Assembly: GCA_002110485.1 (NCBI GenBank)
Contig: MOWL01000066.1
Span: forward strand, 1 to 25,323
Direction: 5' to 3'
DNA from: Emergomyces orientalis
Lineage: Eukaryota > Ascomycota > Eurotiomycetes > Onygenales > Ajellomycetaceae
Length of the DNA stretch: 25,323 nucleotides
Shown here: positions 1 to 10,907 of the stretch, one piece after another
Position numbering within the stretch: the stretch's first letter is position 1
Layout: every line of letters starts with the position of its first letter
Translations under genes and position numbers: made by a program
The notes under the pieces: generated by a model
Seen by the model: the letters and a program-made list of their open reading frames with translations, nothing else
What the model was told of the DNA's origin: nothing
Database searches by the model: none

Positions 1-726
1 TAAACATATCAATACAATACTAGCATATTCTGCTAAAAAGAAGAATACAAAAATTACTGCAGAATGTTCTGTCATAAAACCACTAACAAGTTCCGATTCA
101 GCTTCAGCTAAATCAAAAGGAGCTCTATTAGTTTCAGCAATACATCCTATAAAAAATATAACAAAAATAGGGAATAAAGGTAAGATAAAATATATAGATT
201 TTTGAGCTTCTACTATAGCAGTCAAATTTAAACTACCTGTTAATAAAATAACCAATAATATAGCAGAGCTTAATATTAATTCATAACTTATTAATTGAGC
301 TGTACTTCTTAATGAACCTAAAAATGCATATTTAGAATTAGCTGATCAACCCGCGATTAAAATACCATAAGTAGCCAATGAAGATACAGCTAACATATAT
401 AGTATACCTAAACTAAAATCTGATACATATAAACCATAACCATAGGGAATTACTGCATAACCTAATAGAGCAAAAATTAAAGTTATTATAGGTCCAAGAA
501 AAAATAAAATTATATTAGCTTGTGTAGGAGATACATATTCTTTTAATAATAATTTTAATGCATCAGCAAAAGCCTGTAAAAGACCGTAGTAACCTACTGC
601 ATTAGGTCCTAATCTTCTTTGCATACTTGCCATTGTTTTTCTTTCTGAAATTGTAACAAAAGCTACTGTTAATAGTGAAGGAACTATAACTAATATACCC
701 TCTATAATTGATATTAAATATGTCAT
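1..726 (-). CDS. nad1: NADH dehydrogenase subunit 1, 3' end outside window
   Basis: Membrane subunit of complex I at the junction with the quinone-binding site. 242 codons are present from the ATG at 726-724 (MTYLISIIEG), with the C-terminus beyond the window. Family signatures are clear: ERKTMASMQRRLGPN followed by GYYGLLQAFADALK near residues 30-60, and the quinone-site loop AETNRAPFDLAEAESELV near residue 200. A TGA codon just above position 340 reads as Trp (GILIAGWSANSK). The frame is open upstream to a TTG at 768, but the ATG matches the usual NAD1 N-terminus. This is the only undamaged nad1 of the three in the window. Confidence 0.95.
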
Positions 727-924
727 ATTATATATAAAATAGAATAACTTAATGAAATATTCTAACAAATAAAAAAAAACAAAAAATTTTTTTTTAAGTT
801 ATGTTAAAATAAACTTTCAAATTATAATTAAAAAAATGAATATAATAAATATTTTTTATTTTTATTAAATATTAAATAAACATCTACTACTAATTAAATT
901 AGAACTAGATTATTAAAATATTAT

Positions 925-995
925 AGGAGCCAGGAGAAATCGAATCTCTAAATTTTAATTTGCAGTCAAAACACAGATCCATCTGTTCAAGCTCC
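925..995 (-). tRNA. trnC: tRNA-Cys(GCA), arm A
   Basis: Exact mirror of the arm B gene at 19618-19688, where the cloverleaf is described. It lies between nad3 and nad1 in A+T-rich spacer. Confidence 0.85.
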
Positions 996-1073
996 TTGAT
1001 ATTCTTTAATAAAAAATATTTTTATAAATTAATCTAAATTATTTATTAAAAGTTATTTTTTATTTTTTTTTTC

Positions 1074-1493
1074 TTAATTAATATAATTAAGTATACCTTC
1101 CATTTTTTTAGTTTTTCAATCATGTGTCAAACTATTCATTTGTTTACTTTCTATTTTTAATGCATTTTTACCTAACTCAAATGCAAAACCTAAAGTTAAA
1201 ACAAGAAAGAAAATTAGCATAATAATTAAACCATATAACCCATTAAAATAAGCACTAACTATGTAAGGATATACTAATAAAATTTCTAAATCAAATAAAA
1301 GAAATAATAAAGCAAAAATAAAAAAAGATATACTAAATTGTGTTCTATTTTGACCTAAAAAGGAATGAAAACCACATTCAAAAGCACTATCTTTTTCTAA
1401 ATAAGAATTATGAGGTGAAAATAATAAATTCACAACTAATAATATAAAAGCAAGTATAGGTATAAAAATAAGAAAAAAAGTTGTTGTTGTCAT
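1074..1493 (-). CDS. nad3: NADH dehydrogenase subunit 3, arm A
   Basis: 139-codon gene identical to the arm B copy (19120-19539). The frame must be read through the TGA at 1118-1116 (Trp126); stopping there would drop the tail WKTKKMEGILNYIN. The ATG directly abuts a T9 run. Confidence 0.95.
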
Positions 1494-1608
1494 AAAAAAA
1501 AATTTTTTTGTTTATTTTTTTTCTTACAAAGTAAGAAAAATTAATGATAATCGAAAACATATAAAAAAATTTTAAACTAAAAAAAAAATTTTTTTAATTA
1601 AAAATAAC

Positions 1609-2769
1609 TTAATTTTTCTTAATCACTAAATCTGTTAAACTATTTTCTAATAGACTTATTAAAGGTACTATTATTAAATAATGAGAAAAATATAAAATTG
1701 TACTGATTTGACCTAATTCTATAAAAGGTGCTTCAACATGTTTAGCTCCTAATACCATTAAAATAAAAAAATTAGCAACAAAAATATAAAATGCTAATTT
1801 ACTTAAAGGTCTAAATTGTATACCTCTTAATTTAGATATATCAGTAAAAGGCATAACTAATAAAATTAAAAGAGCACTAAACATAGCTATAACTCCTAAT
1901 AATTTATTAGGTATAGATCTTAATATAGCATAAAAAGGTAAAAGATATCACTCTGGTACTATAGCAGGTGGAGTTTGCATAGGATTAGCCATAACATAAT
2001 TTTCACTATCACCTAAAACATTAGGCATGAAGAAAACAAATCCAGATAAAACAAACATAAAAATAAAAATAGTAATTAAATCTTTAAATATAAAATAAGG
2101 AGAAAAAGGCAATCTATCGTAATTACCAGAGATACCTAAAGGATTACCAGAACCAACAGTATCGTGGAATGCAATTAAATGCATTAAAGCTAAAGCAGCT
2201 AAAACAAAAGGTAAAACAAAATGTAAAGAAAAAAATCTATTTAATGTAGCATTATTCACTGAAAAACCTCCTCAAAGGAATTCAACTATATCTTGACCTA
2301 CTCAAGGTATAGCACTCATTAAATTAGTTATAACTGTTGCACCTCATAAACTCATTTGACCGTAAGGTAAAACATAACCCAAGAAACCTATACCCATCAT
2401 TAATATTAACATAATAGTACCAATACTTCAAGTTAATGTTCTTGGTGATTTATAAGACCCATAATATAAACCTCTACCTATATGTAAATAAACTAAAAAA
2501 AAAAAAGCTGAAGCTGTATTTGCGTGTAAATATCTTATTAATCATCCATTATTTACATCACGCATAATATGCTCTACGGAATCAAAAGCTTCTAATACAC
2601 TTGGTGTGTAATGCATAGCTAAAGTTACACCTGTAATTATCTGTATACCTAAGCACAGACCTAATAATGAACCAAAATTTCATAAATAACTAATATTAGA
2701 AGGTTGAGGTGAATCAATTAAATATGAATTTAATATATTTAATAAAGGACGGTTTTTTAAAATTCTCAT
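1609..2769 (-). CDS. cob: Cytochrome b, arm A
   Basis: 386-residue intact apocytochrome b, identical to the arm B copy (17844-19004). The start is the ATG at 2769-2767. With the standard code it would appear as several pieces broken at TGA. Confidence 0.97.
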
Positions 2770-2877
2770 ATTAAAAATAATATATAAACTTGATTTTTAT
2801 TTTATTTTATTTTTTTTATTACTAATTTAAATTATTAATAAAAAAATTTTTTTCTAGTTATATGTATAAAAATAAGA

Positions 2878-4530
2878 TTAAGTAAATGATGTAAAAAAAA
2901 TAAGAGATAATATATTACATAATTGTAATATTTGGTCAGGTATAAACATAAATAATAGAATACTTAAAGTTAGTACAGAGATAATTATAGATAAAGAACT
3001 AGATAAAGGTAATTTGTTAATATCATCTTCAGGTATTGATTTAAATATAAGATTTTTTCATTCATATGAATGAAAATCAAAAAACATAATTTTTACTATA
3101 TTTAAATAATAAACTGCACCAATAACACTTGTAAATACCGCTATTAAAGATAAAAAAATAAACCCATCTTGTAAAGCTGCAGATAAAACCATCTGTTTAG
3201 CAAAAAAACCTATAAGAGGTGGAATACCTGCAAAAGAAAAGAGAGTAATAGCTAAACTTAAAGCTAATATTTGGTTTACATAAAAATAACCTTTTATTTG
3301 ACTTAATAATTGTATAGGTGAATTATTTTTATCTATTAAATTAATATTAATATTATAATTATCAAATATTTTATTATTTTCAAAAAAATATAAAGTATAA
3401 CCAATAGTAATTAATAAAAAAAAAGCATTTAAATTAGAAATACTATATTGTATTAAGTAAAAAATAAAAGATTGTATAGATTCAACACTATTAATACTTA
3501 ATGCTAATAATAAAAAACCAACATGAGAAATAGTACTGTAGGCAAACAATCTTTTAATTCTAAATTGTGTTAAACCCATAACTGTTCCTATTATTAAAGA
3601 TAATAAACTACTAATTAACAGACTATATGTTCATGTATATTCAGTTAATATATAAGTATTATTTGTAAAATGAACTAAATAAAATAATATAACTAAAATA
3701 GATATTTTTGGTATAATAGACACAAAAGTAGTAACAATAGTAGGTATTCCATCATAAACATCAGGTGATCAAAAATGGAATGGAGCTGCAGATATTTTAA
3801 ATAAAAAACCTATTGTAATTAATAACAAACAATAAGGTATATATGTAGCAATATCTGAACTTATTAAATATAGCTCTTCTCCTGGAATTATATTAGATAT
3901 GTTAGTAATTATATAAAAATTATCTAAATATGTTGTACCAGAATTTGCATATATTAAACTTATACCTAATAAAATAAAACAAGATGATAAACCTCCTAAT
4001 AAAAAATAAGTTAAACCTGAAGATGTGGATGATTCTGAATTTCTATAAATTGTACAAAGTAAATATAACCCATAACTTTGTAATTCTATAGATAAATATA
4101 CTGAAACTAAATCATTACTTGATATTAATAATAAACTACCCATTATTATAAATAAGATAATCAAAGTATATTCGATTATTCCATATTGTTCTCCTTTTTT
4201 TATTAATTTAAAATAATCTTTTATATATTTTTTTAAAGTTAATGTATAATATTTTATTACAGTTCTAGGAAAAAAACTTGTTAAATTTAATATTAATAAA
4301 GTAAGTATAAGAATTAATATATGAAATACACTTGTTATTGAAGATATACTAAACAAGCCTCCAAAAAGTCCTATACCTAAATCTAAATATGTTATATATA
4401 AATTAGTATAACTTAGAAATAAACAAAAGATTAACATATTTATTCCAATTCTGGAATAATATAAAGAAATATCTCGCCTCGATCCGAGGGAATTAGATAA
4501 TAATAAAGAAAAAATAGAAGTTAATAACAT
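2878..4530 (-). CDS. nad2: NADH dehydrogenase subunit 2, arm A
   Basis: 550-residue intact gene, identical to arm B 16083-17735. The GC-rich codon cluster described for arm B lies here at 4473-4491. Confidence 0.96.
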
Positions 4531-4754
4531 ATCTAAAAAAAAATTTTTTGTTTAAAGTAATTTTAATACTTTAAACCTTTTTGCCAACCTCTTAAACATA
4601 AGTCTATTACACCAGACTCAAGCGATATAAATTCAATTATAATTAAAATTTTTTAATATAAAGAAATATAAGAATAAAAAAATTTTTTTTTATTAAACTC
4701 AATTTTCATACTATATTATTTAATTTAAGAAAATATAAAATATACTAATAAGAT
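4531..4754 (-). other. Structured nad5-nad2 spacer, arm A
   Basis: Mirror of 15859-16082. It holds the 10-bp hairpin (4550-4576) next to the nad2 start and the tRNA-like GTCT/AGAC stem region. I see no coding frame. Confidence 0.6.
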
Positions 4755-6731
4755 CTAACTTTTATTATAAGCTTTATTAAAAAGAGTAAAAATAGTAAAC
4801 AATAAAAGTAATAAAATATTACCATCTATAAAACTAAAATAAAATAAAGAAATATAAGAAAAAAATCCAATTAAAATGTATAAACCATAAGAAGTTATAA
4901 TACCAGTACTTAAACTACCTATATTATTACTTAAAGCTAATAGACTTTTTTCTAAACCATAAGGTCCTAAAAATTCTACAGAACCTTTATCAAGAACTTT
5001 TGTAGTTTGACCACCTAAATTTAAAACAACATCAGTAATATAATTATTATAAAAAAGTTCTATAAGAAATCTTTGATTAAAGAAACTAAATAAATTATAA
5101 CCTAATTTAGTATATTTAAATTTAATAAGAAATAAACCAAAAAATTCTGAAAAAAGTATAGAAATAAAGCTTAAGCTAATAGTAAGAATAAAAGGCAATA
5201 ATTTAAAAAAAGTAGAAACAGCAAATTCAGTCTCTAACATACATTCATGTAAAGGATGAATAAATAAACTATTATCAGAAAAAAAACCAGTAGCTAAACC
5301 TATAAACAAATCTTTAGTTAAATAACCAAAAAAAATAGAAAAAATAGCTAATATAATTAAAGGTAAATTAATAAATAAATCACCTTGATCAGCTTTTTTA
5401 TAAGTAATTAAAGGTCCATTAGGATTACTTAAAAAAGTTAAATATAAAACTTTTACTGAATATAGTGTAGTAAACATAGCACCAATAGTAGCTAAAAAAT
5501 AGACAATAATACTAGATAAATAAAATTGACCATAAGCAGATTCTAGAATAAAATCTTTAGAATAAAATCCGGTCATAAAAGGAATAGCAGCTAAACTTAA
5601 AGAAGCTATTAACATAACTGAATAAATTAAAGGTAAAAAAGCCTTTAAACCACCAAATTTTCTAAAATCTTGATTATCTGCTACTGAATGTATGATTGCA
5701 CCAGCACCTAAAAATAAAAGTGCTTTATAAAAAGCATGATTTACTAAATGAAATAAAGCAATATTATATGATGATAGACCGATCGCTATAACCATCATAC
5801 CTAATTGGCTCATAGTAGAATAAGCTATAACTTTCTTAATATCTTGTTGAAATAAACCTATAACTGAACTAAATACAGTTGTTATAGCCCCTACTCATAA
5901 ACAAAGTAATAATACAGTAGAACTGTATTCTATTAAAGGTGAAGATCTCATTAATAAATATACACCAGCTGTAACCATTGTCGCAGCGTGGATTAAAGCA
6001 GATACTGGTGTAGGTCCTTCCATAGCTTGGGGCAATCAAACGTGAAGACCTATCTGAGAACTTTTAGCCATAGCACCTATTAATAAACAAATACCAATTA
6101 AAGTAATAATGTTATTATTTAAATATGGAGCTATGGAAAATATTGTTGAATAATTTATATTACCAAAAGATCATATAATTATAAACATACCTATCATTAA
6201 AAAACAATCTCCTACTCTATTAGTTAAAAAAGCTGAAATAGAGCTTTGATTTGCAGCTATTCTAGTAAATCAAAAATTTATTAATAAGTATGAGCAAACT
6301 CCAACACCTTCTCAACCTAAAAACATCAATAAATAATTATTAGCTGTTACTAGAATAATCATCATAAAAGTGAATAAACTTAAATAACTAAAAAATCTTT
6401 GATTGTGTGGATCATGGCTCATATAACCTATAGAATATATGTGAACTAGACTAGAAACAATTAATACTGGTATTAACATAGAAACAGTTAAACTATCATA
6501 ATAAAAACCTCAATTAACATTAAGAGATTCTGAATCTATTCATCTTATTAAATCTATAGTTACAGGTATATTATTATAACCTACTTCTATAAAAGCTAAT
6601 AAAGCAAAAAAAGTTGTTATTATAATAGAGCTAGATGTAATTAATTGTGCTCCTTTAGTTCCTAAATTTCTACCAAAAAAACCTGAAAAAATTGAACCTA
6701 ATAATGGTAAAATAATAATAACTAAATACAT
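4755..6731 (-). CDS. nad5: NADH dehydrogenase subunit 5, arm A
   Basis: 658-residue intact gene, identical to arm B 13882-15858. The start ATG at 6731-6729 shares its first base with the last base of the nad4L stop codon. Confidence 0.97.
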
Positions 6732-7000
6732 TATGAATATTGTATTGCAATACTACCTCTTAATCTATAAAAAGCTACTAATATACCTAAACCTATTGCA
6801 GATTCTGCACCAGCAATAGTTATAATATATATAGCAAAAGTTTGACCTAAAATATCATCAAAATTTAATGAACTTATTAATATTAAAAAAGTAATAGACA
6901 ATAACATAATTTCAATAGAAATTAACATTAATATAATATTTTTTCTATTTAGAACAAAACCTAAGATTCCTATTAAAAATAATATTAATGAAAGATTCAT
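6731..7000 (-). CDS. nad4L: NADH dehydrogenase subunit 4L, arm A
   Basis: 89-residue intact gene, identical to arm B 13613-13882. Its TAA stop overlaps the nad5 ATG by one base. Confidence 0.96.
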   Translation of the reverse strand: MNLSLILFLIGILGFVLNRKNIILMLISIEIMLLSITFLILISSLNFDDILGQTFAIYIITIAGAESAIGLGILVAFYRLRGSIAIQYS

Positions 7001-7080
7001 ATTATTGCTTCACATATAAGATTTATGTATATAAAAAAAAAATTTTTTTTTTTACTTTTATTAATAATATATATATCTTA

Positions 7081-7899
7081 TTAATCACTCATTTGGTCAC
7101 GTAATCAAAGTAAGAATTTTTTTAAACTTACAGATTGTATAGCTATAGGCATAGAACTATGTAATATACCACAAATTTCTGAACATTGTCCGAAATAAGT
7201 TCCTTGTCTGTTTAAATAAACAGAAGATTGATTTAATCTTCCTGGATATGCATCACACTTAATACCTAAAGAAGGGCAGGCAAAAGAATGTATAACATCA
7301 GCAGCTGATACTACAAATCTTGTGTGTGTTAATTCAGGTATAATTACTCTATTATCTACTTCTAACATTCTTAATGTACCTTCTTCTAAATCAGCATCTG
7401 GTACTATATAAGAGTCGAATTCTATAAATTCATTATCTACATTTGTAAAATCCGGATATTGATAACTTCAATATCATTGGTGACCTTCACCATATATAAC
7501 TAAAGATGGATCCATTACTTCATCCATTAAATAAAGTAATTTAAAAGAAGGGAATGCAATAAGAATTAATATTACTGCAGGTGTTATAGTTCAAATTAAC
7601 TCTATTAATGTTCCATGATTCATATATTTATGAGATATTACAGATTTTGTCGCTTTAAAAGTTTTTATTATAACTATCATCATTCATGTTACAGTAAATA
7701 ATATTATAGCTAAATAAAACATTATATTATTATGTAATTCCTCAATTCCTTCCATTTGAGGAGTAGCACTATCTTGAAAATATAGACCTCAAGGACTTGG
7801 TGCATCTAAATCACTATTTGAATTAAAATTTATAAAATCCTTAATACTATCTATTATATTAAGGAGTAATAATTTATTATAACTAACAAAATTTACCAT
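7081..7899 (-). CDS. cox2: Cytochrome c oxidase subunit 2, arm A
   Basis: 272-residue intact gene, identical to arm B 12714-13532, with the start at 7899-7897. The CuA motif is complete. Confidence 0.97.
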
Positions 7900-8303
7900 A
7901 TAAAAAATATTATAAACTTAATTTCTATCTATTTTTAATTTCACTGAAAAAATTTTAAATTTTTTCTTATAACATACACTAGTTTTTGTATAATATAAAA
8001 TTTATACTATTTAATTCTTAATACCTTATAAAAAGGGATTTTTTTTATATTAAGTCTAAATTAGACTAATTTATTAAAAATTTAATAAAAAATTTATTTT
8101 TATATTAATCTCTATCCATTCTGATAGATCACAATGACTAATAACTTATTGTTGCAAACTATATTAATTTAACTAAATATAAATTTTATTCTAAATATCT
8201 TTAATAAATAATTATAAGTCATTACGTCTTTTAATAAATATATCTAATAAAAGATCTTAAATAATTAACATTAATTTATTTTTATGTATATAAAAATAAT
8301 AAA
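7900..8303 (-). other. atp9-cox2 spacer, arm A
   Basis: 404-nt gene-free stretch mirroring 12310-12713. It contains the TCTATC/GATAGA stem-loop (8111-8128). I see no open frame of note and no complete tRNA. Confidence 0.5.
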
Positions 8304-8528
8304 TTAAGCCACGTATAATAATAAAAAAGCCATCATTAAAGCAAATAATCCTGTTGCTTCTGCAAAAGCAAAACCTAAGATAGCATATGCGAATAATTGA
8401 CCTTTTAATGAAGGGTTTCTAGCAACACCTAATATTAAAGCACCGAAAACAACACCTATTCCAACACCAGCACCTATTAAACCTGTTGTAGCTAATCCTG
8501 TTCCTATAATTTTTGCAGCTTGTATCAT
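8304..8528 (-). CDS. atp9: ATP synthase subunit 9 (c-ring), arm A
   Basis: 74-residue intact gene, identical to arm B 12085-12309. The open frame extends upstream through a Lys-coding A run to a TTG at 8549, but the ATG at 8528-8526 gives the expected length. Confidence 0.96.
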   Translation of the reverse strand: MIQAAKIIGTGLATTGLIGAGVGIGVVFGALILGVARNPSLKGQLFAYAILGFAFAEATGLFALMMAFLLLYVA

Positions 8529-8646
8529 TTTTTTTTTTTTCACATACAATGAGGATACCTCAAATTATTATAATCTATAATATAAAATATATATAAACTT
8601 ATAAATATTTTTTATTTTTTTTCACAAACATCAAGTTTATTCTAAA

Positions 8647-8712
8647 TGTTATTAAGATGAGTTGAACACCTTTACAAATATTACTTTTATTTGTACTTAC
8701 CTATATAATAAT
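8647..8712 (-). tRNA. tRNA-like element, probably degenerate, arm A
   Basis: Mirror of 11901-11966; see that entry for the structure and the reasons for doubt. Confidence 0.35.
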
Positions 8713-9020
8713 TCAGAATTTAAAACTTACTTAATTTAGGTGTAGATTATCCAAATACTTTTAATAAATTTTAAGTATTAAAGAGAAAAATAATTAAAAA
8801 AAAAAATATAGAGTTCTATTATACTTAAATATGATATATATATTTATGTCTTATCTTTTAATATTGTAATAATAGAAGCCCTAAAAAAAAAAAATTACAT
8901 TTTTTCAAAATTCTTTCCTTATATAAGGAAAAATAGAAATATTTATGATAATAAAGATTATTTAATAAATATATTTGAATATTTTATTAAACTAAATTTA
9001 ACCTTATTTGTTAATATATT

Positions 9021-9091
9021 AGCTCCTAAGATGAATCGAACATCTATACAAATATTAACAGTATTTTGCTCTACCTTTGAGCTATAGGAGC
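9021..9091 (-). tRNA. trnN: tRNA-Asn(GUU), arm A
   Basis: Exact mirror of the gene at 11522-11592, where the cloverleaf is given. Confidence 0.9.
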
Positions 9092-9245
9092 TTGATTAAT
9101 TTAATAAGATATATTAGTTTAAATTCAAACTAAAAACCAAAAATTAATAATATTCCCTTATACTTTTGATCTAAAAAAAAAATTTTTTTTTACTTCTATA
9201 TTTATTCTATTTAATAATAAACTTTATTTAAGACTAAGTTTTAAT

Positions 9246-9749
9246 TTAATTATTAATTAATTTATGCTTATATGAAATTTTTAATTTATTAAATTCTTCC
9301 ATTTTATCTGCTAATACAGAAACATAATTAGAATTATTTGATTTAAGATCTTTTTCTATAACGGAACCTTTTTTGAACAAATCTTCAATATTCTCACTAT
9401 GATTAGTTATTAACCTATCTATAATACTAATTCTTTTAGAAATATTATTTGCTTCAGTATCAGATATACTTTGTGGGACTTCTAAATCTAGATTACCCAC
9501 GGAATCACTTATTACATTAATATTTGTTTGTAAAACTAAATTATTAAATTGTTCTATAAAATTACCTAGTTGAGGTATTAATACATTTAACTCACCAATA
9601 ACATTAGTGATATCTAAACCAGATTCTAATGTACAATTTACATATTTATGTGGTTTAGGTATATTTTTTGAATAAGTTATATAAAAGGAAATAAATTTAA
9701 TAACTTTATTTCCTCGTAAATAAATTAAAATTAGATTGTAAAGGTAAAC
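9246..9749 (-). CDS. Unknown 167-codon ORF after cox1, no ATG, arm A
   Basis: Same ORF as 10864-11367. Arm A matters here because its cox1 reading frame is undamaged, which shows that the cox1 stop (9708-9706) and the ORF frame really are offset by one base on an intact template. This offset is not a consequence of the arm B frameshift at 10351. Confidence 0.5.
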   Translation of the reverse strand, partial: VYLYNLILIYLRGNKVIKFISFYITYSKNIPKPHKYVNCTLESGLDITNVIGELNVLIPQLGNFIEQFNNLVLQTNINVISDSVGNLDLEVPQSISDTEANNISKRISIIDRLITNHSENIEDLFKKGSVIEKDLKSNNSNYVSVLADKMEEFNKLKISYKHKLINN

Positions 9750-10320
9750 TTACAAATGCATGGGGTTTAGGTGGGCTTGTTAAGCATCACTCTAAAGAAT
9801 TATTATTTCTATTAAATAAAGTTTGGAATAAATCGCTAAAATATTGTGGAGTTAATCAAGGATATCTTGAAACAGGAGCTCCTTGAGTTAATTGTATATA
9901 TAAAATATTTAAAAAATATCAAGTAGCTACAACACTTATAATAGAACCAAAACTACTAATTAAATTTCAACCTGCAAAAGCATCAGGATAATCACTAATA
10001 CGACGAGGCATACCTTGTAAACCTAAAAAATGTTGAGGGAAAAATGTTATATTAACCCCTAGAAATAAAATTCAGAAATGAACCTTACCAGCAAAGATAT
10101 TATAAGATAAACCTAATAATTTAGGTATTCAGAAATATCAACCACTAAATAAAGCAAAAACAGCACCCATTGAAAGAACATAATGAAAATGTGCAACTAC
10201 ATAATAAGTATCATGGAAAGCAATATCAAGTGAAGCATTAGCTAAAACAACACCACTTAATCCCCCAATAGTAAACATAACAACAAAACCTAAAGCAAAT
10301 AACATTGCTATGTTATTTCT
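9706..10320 (-). CDS. cox1: Cytochrome c oxidase subunit 1, C-terminal 204 codons, arm A
   Basis: Catalytic subunit of complex IV. Only the C-terminal part is here; the N-terminal part, roughly 330 residues in a typical family member, is cut off at the palindrome turn. The fragment opens with MLFALGFVVMFTIGG and continues into ASLDIAFHDTYYVVAHFHYV, whose two His residues in HFH are the heme a3 and heme a ligands. GMPRRISDYPDAF and SPPKPHAFVSLPLQS follow. Seven Trp codons are TGA. The frame is uninterrupted, including GGG-GGA (five G) at the site where arm B has four. The C-terminus sits where fungal COX1 usually ends, with a short NFNLFTRK tail before TAA. Confidence 0.95.
10297..10318. repeat. 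Central hairpin at the A/B turn
   Basis: A 9-bp stem (AAATAACAT paired with ATGTTATTT) closes a 4-nt loop, TGCT. In arm A sense the same bases are ordinary cox1 codons reading R-N-N-I-A-M-L-F, so the hairpin is part of native cox1. Beyond it the two arms pair again, with one G missing (TTTGCTTT in arm A sense, TTTCTTT across the junction at 10315-10322). The effective spacer of the palindrome is thus the 4-nt loop. Confidence 0.85.
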
Positions 10321-10907
10321 TTAGGTTTTGTTGTTATGTTTACTATTGGGGATTAAGTGGTGTTGTTTTAGCTAATGCTTCACTTGATATTGCTTTCCAT
10401 GATACTTATTATGTAGTTGCACATTTTCATTATGTTCTTTCAATGGGTGCTGTTTTTGCTTTATTTAGTGGTTGATATTTCTGAATACCTAAATTATTAG
10501 GTTTATCTTATAATATCTTTGCTGGTAAGGTTCATTTCTGAATTTTATTTCTAGGGGTTAATATAACATTTTTCCCTCAACATTTTTTAGGTTTACAAGG
10601 TATGCCTCGTCGTATTAGTGATTATCCTGATGCTTTTGCAGGTTGAAATTTAATTAGTAGTTTTGGTTCTATTATAAGTGTTGTAGCTACTTGATATTTT
10701 TTAAATATTTTATATATACAATTAACTCAAGGAGCTCCTGTTTCAAGATATCCTTGATTAACTCCACAATATTTTAGCGATTTATTCCAAACTTTATTTA
10801 ATAGAAATAATAATTCTTTAGAGTGATGCTTAACAAGCCCACCTAAACCCCATGCATTTGTAAGTTTACCTTTACAATCTAATTTTAATTTATTTACGAG
10901 GAAATAA
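10321..10907 (+). pseudogene. cox1: Cytochrome c oxidase subunit 1 fragment with frameshift, arm B
   Basis: Second copy of the cox1 3' end, starting abruptly at TTAGGTTTTG (the L-G-F of ALGF). The G run at 10348-10351 has four G where arm A has five, shifting the frame within TIGGLSG. From 10353 onward the frame is intact to the TAA at 10905-10907 and identical to arm A. As written, this copy has no start, no upstream exon and a broken frame, so it cannot make COX1. The missing G is most simply a homopolymer error near the turn, but a true mutation is possible. Confidence 0.85.

Larger units (their letters stand above)
575..10295 (-). repeat. Inverted-repeat arm A (left arm of giant palindrome)
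   Basis: This stretch is the reverse complement of the sequence from 10319 to about 20033. Equivalent positions sum to 20613 for every gene boundary tested (nad3 1493/19120, cob 1609/19004, nad2 4530/16083, nad5 4755/15858, cox2 7081/13532, atp9 8304/12309), so the arms have no net indel from about 925 to 10270. Arm A continues past the second turn, giving 570 bases of intact nad1 (1-575) that arms B and C lack. It is therefore the best copy of the segment. The left edge is approximate because the partner sequence is corrupted there. Confidence 0.95.

Noticed and set aside
724..768. Longer nad1 starting at an upstream TTG (768)
   Set aside because: The ATG at 726 gives the usual NAD1 N-terminus; the TTG extension adds an atypical 14-residue peptide.
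3645..3665. Yeast-type promoter nonamer (ATATAAGTA) inside arm A
   Set aside because: It lies on the antisense strand within nad2, and A/T richness makes such matches common.
8529..8549. Longer atp9 from an upstream TTG (and mirror at 12064)
   Set aside because: The extra residues are encoded mainly by a poly-A run, and the ATG gives the standard 74-residue subunit.
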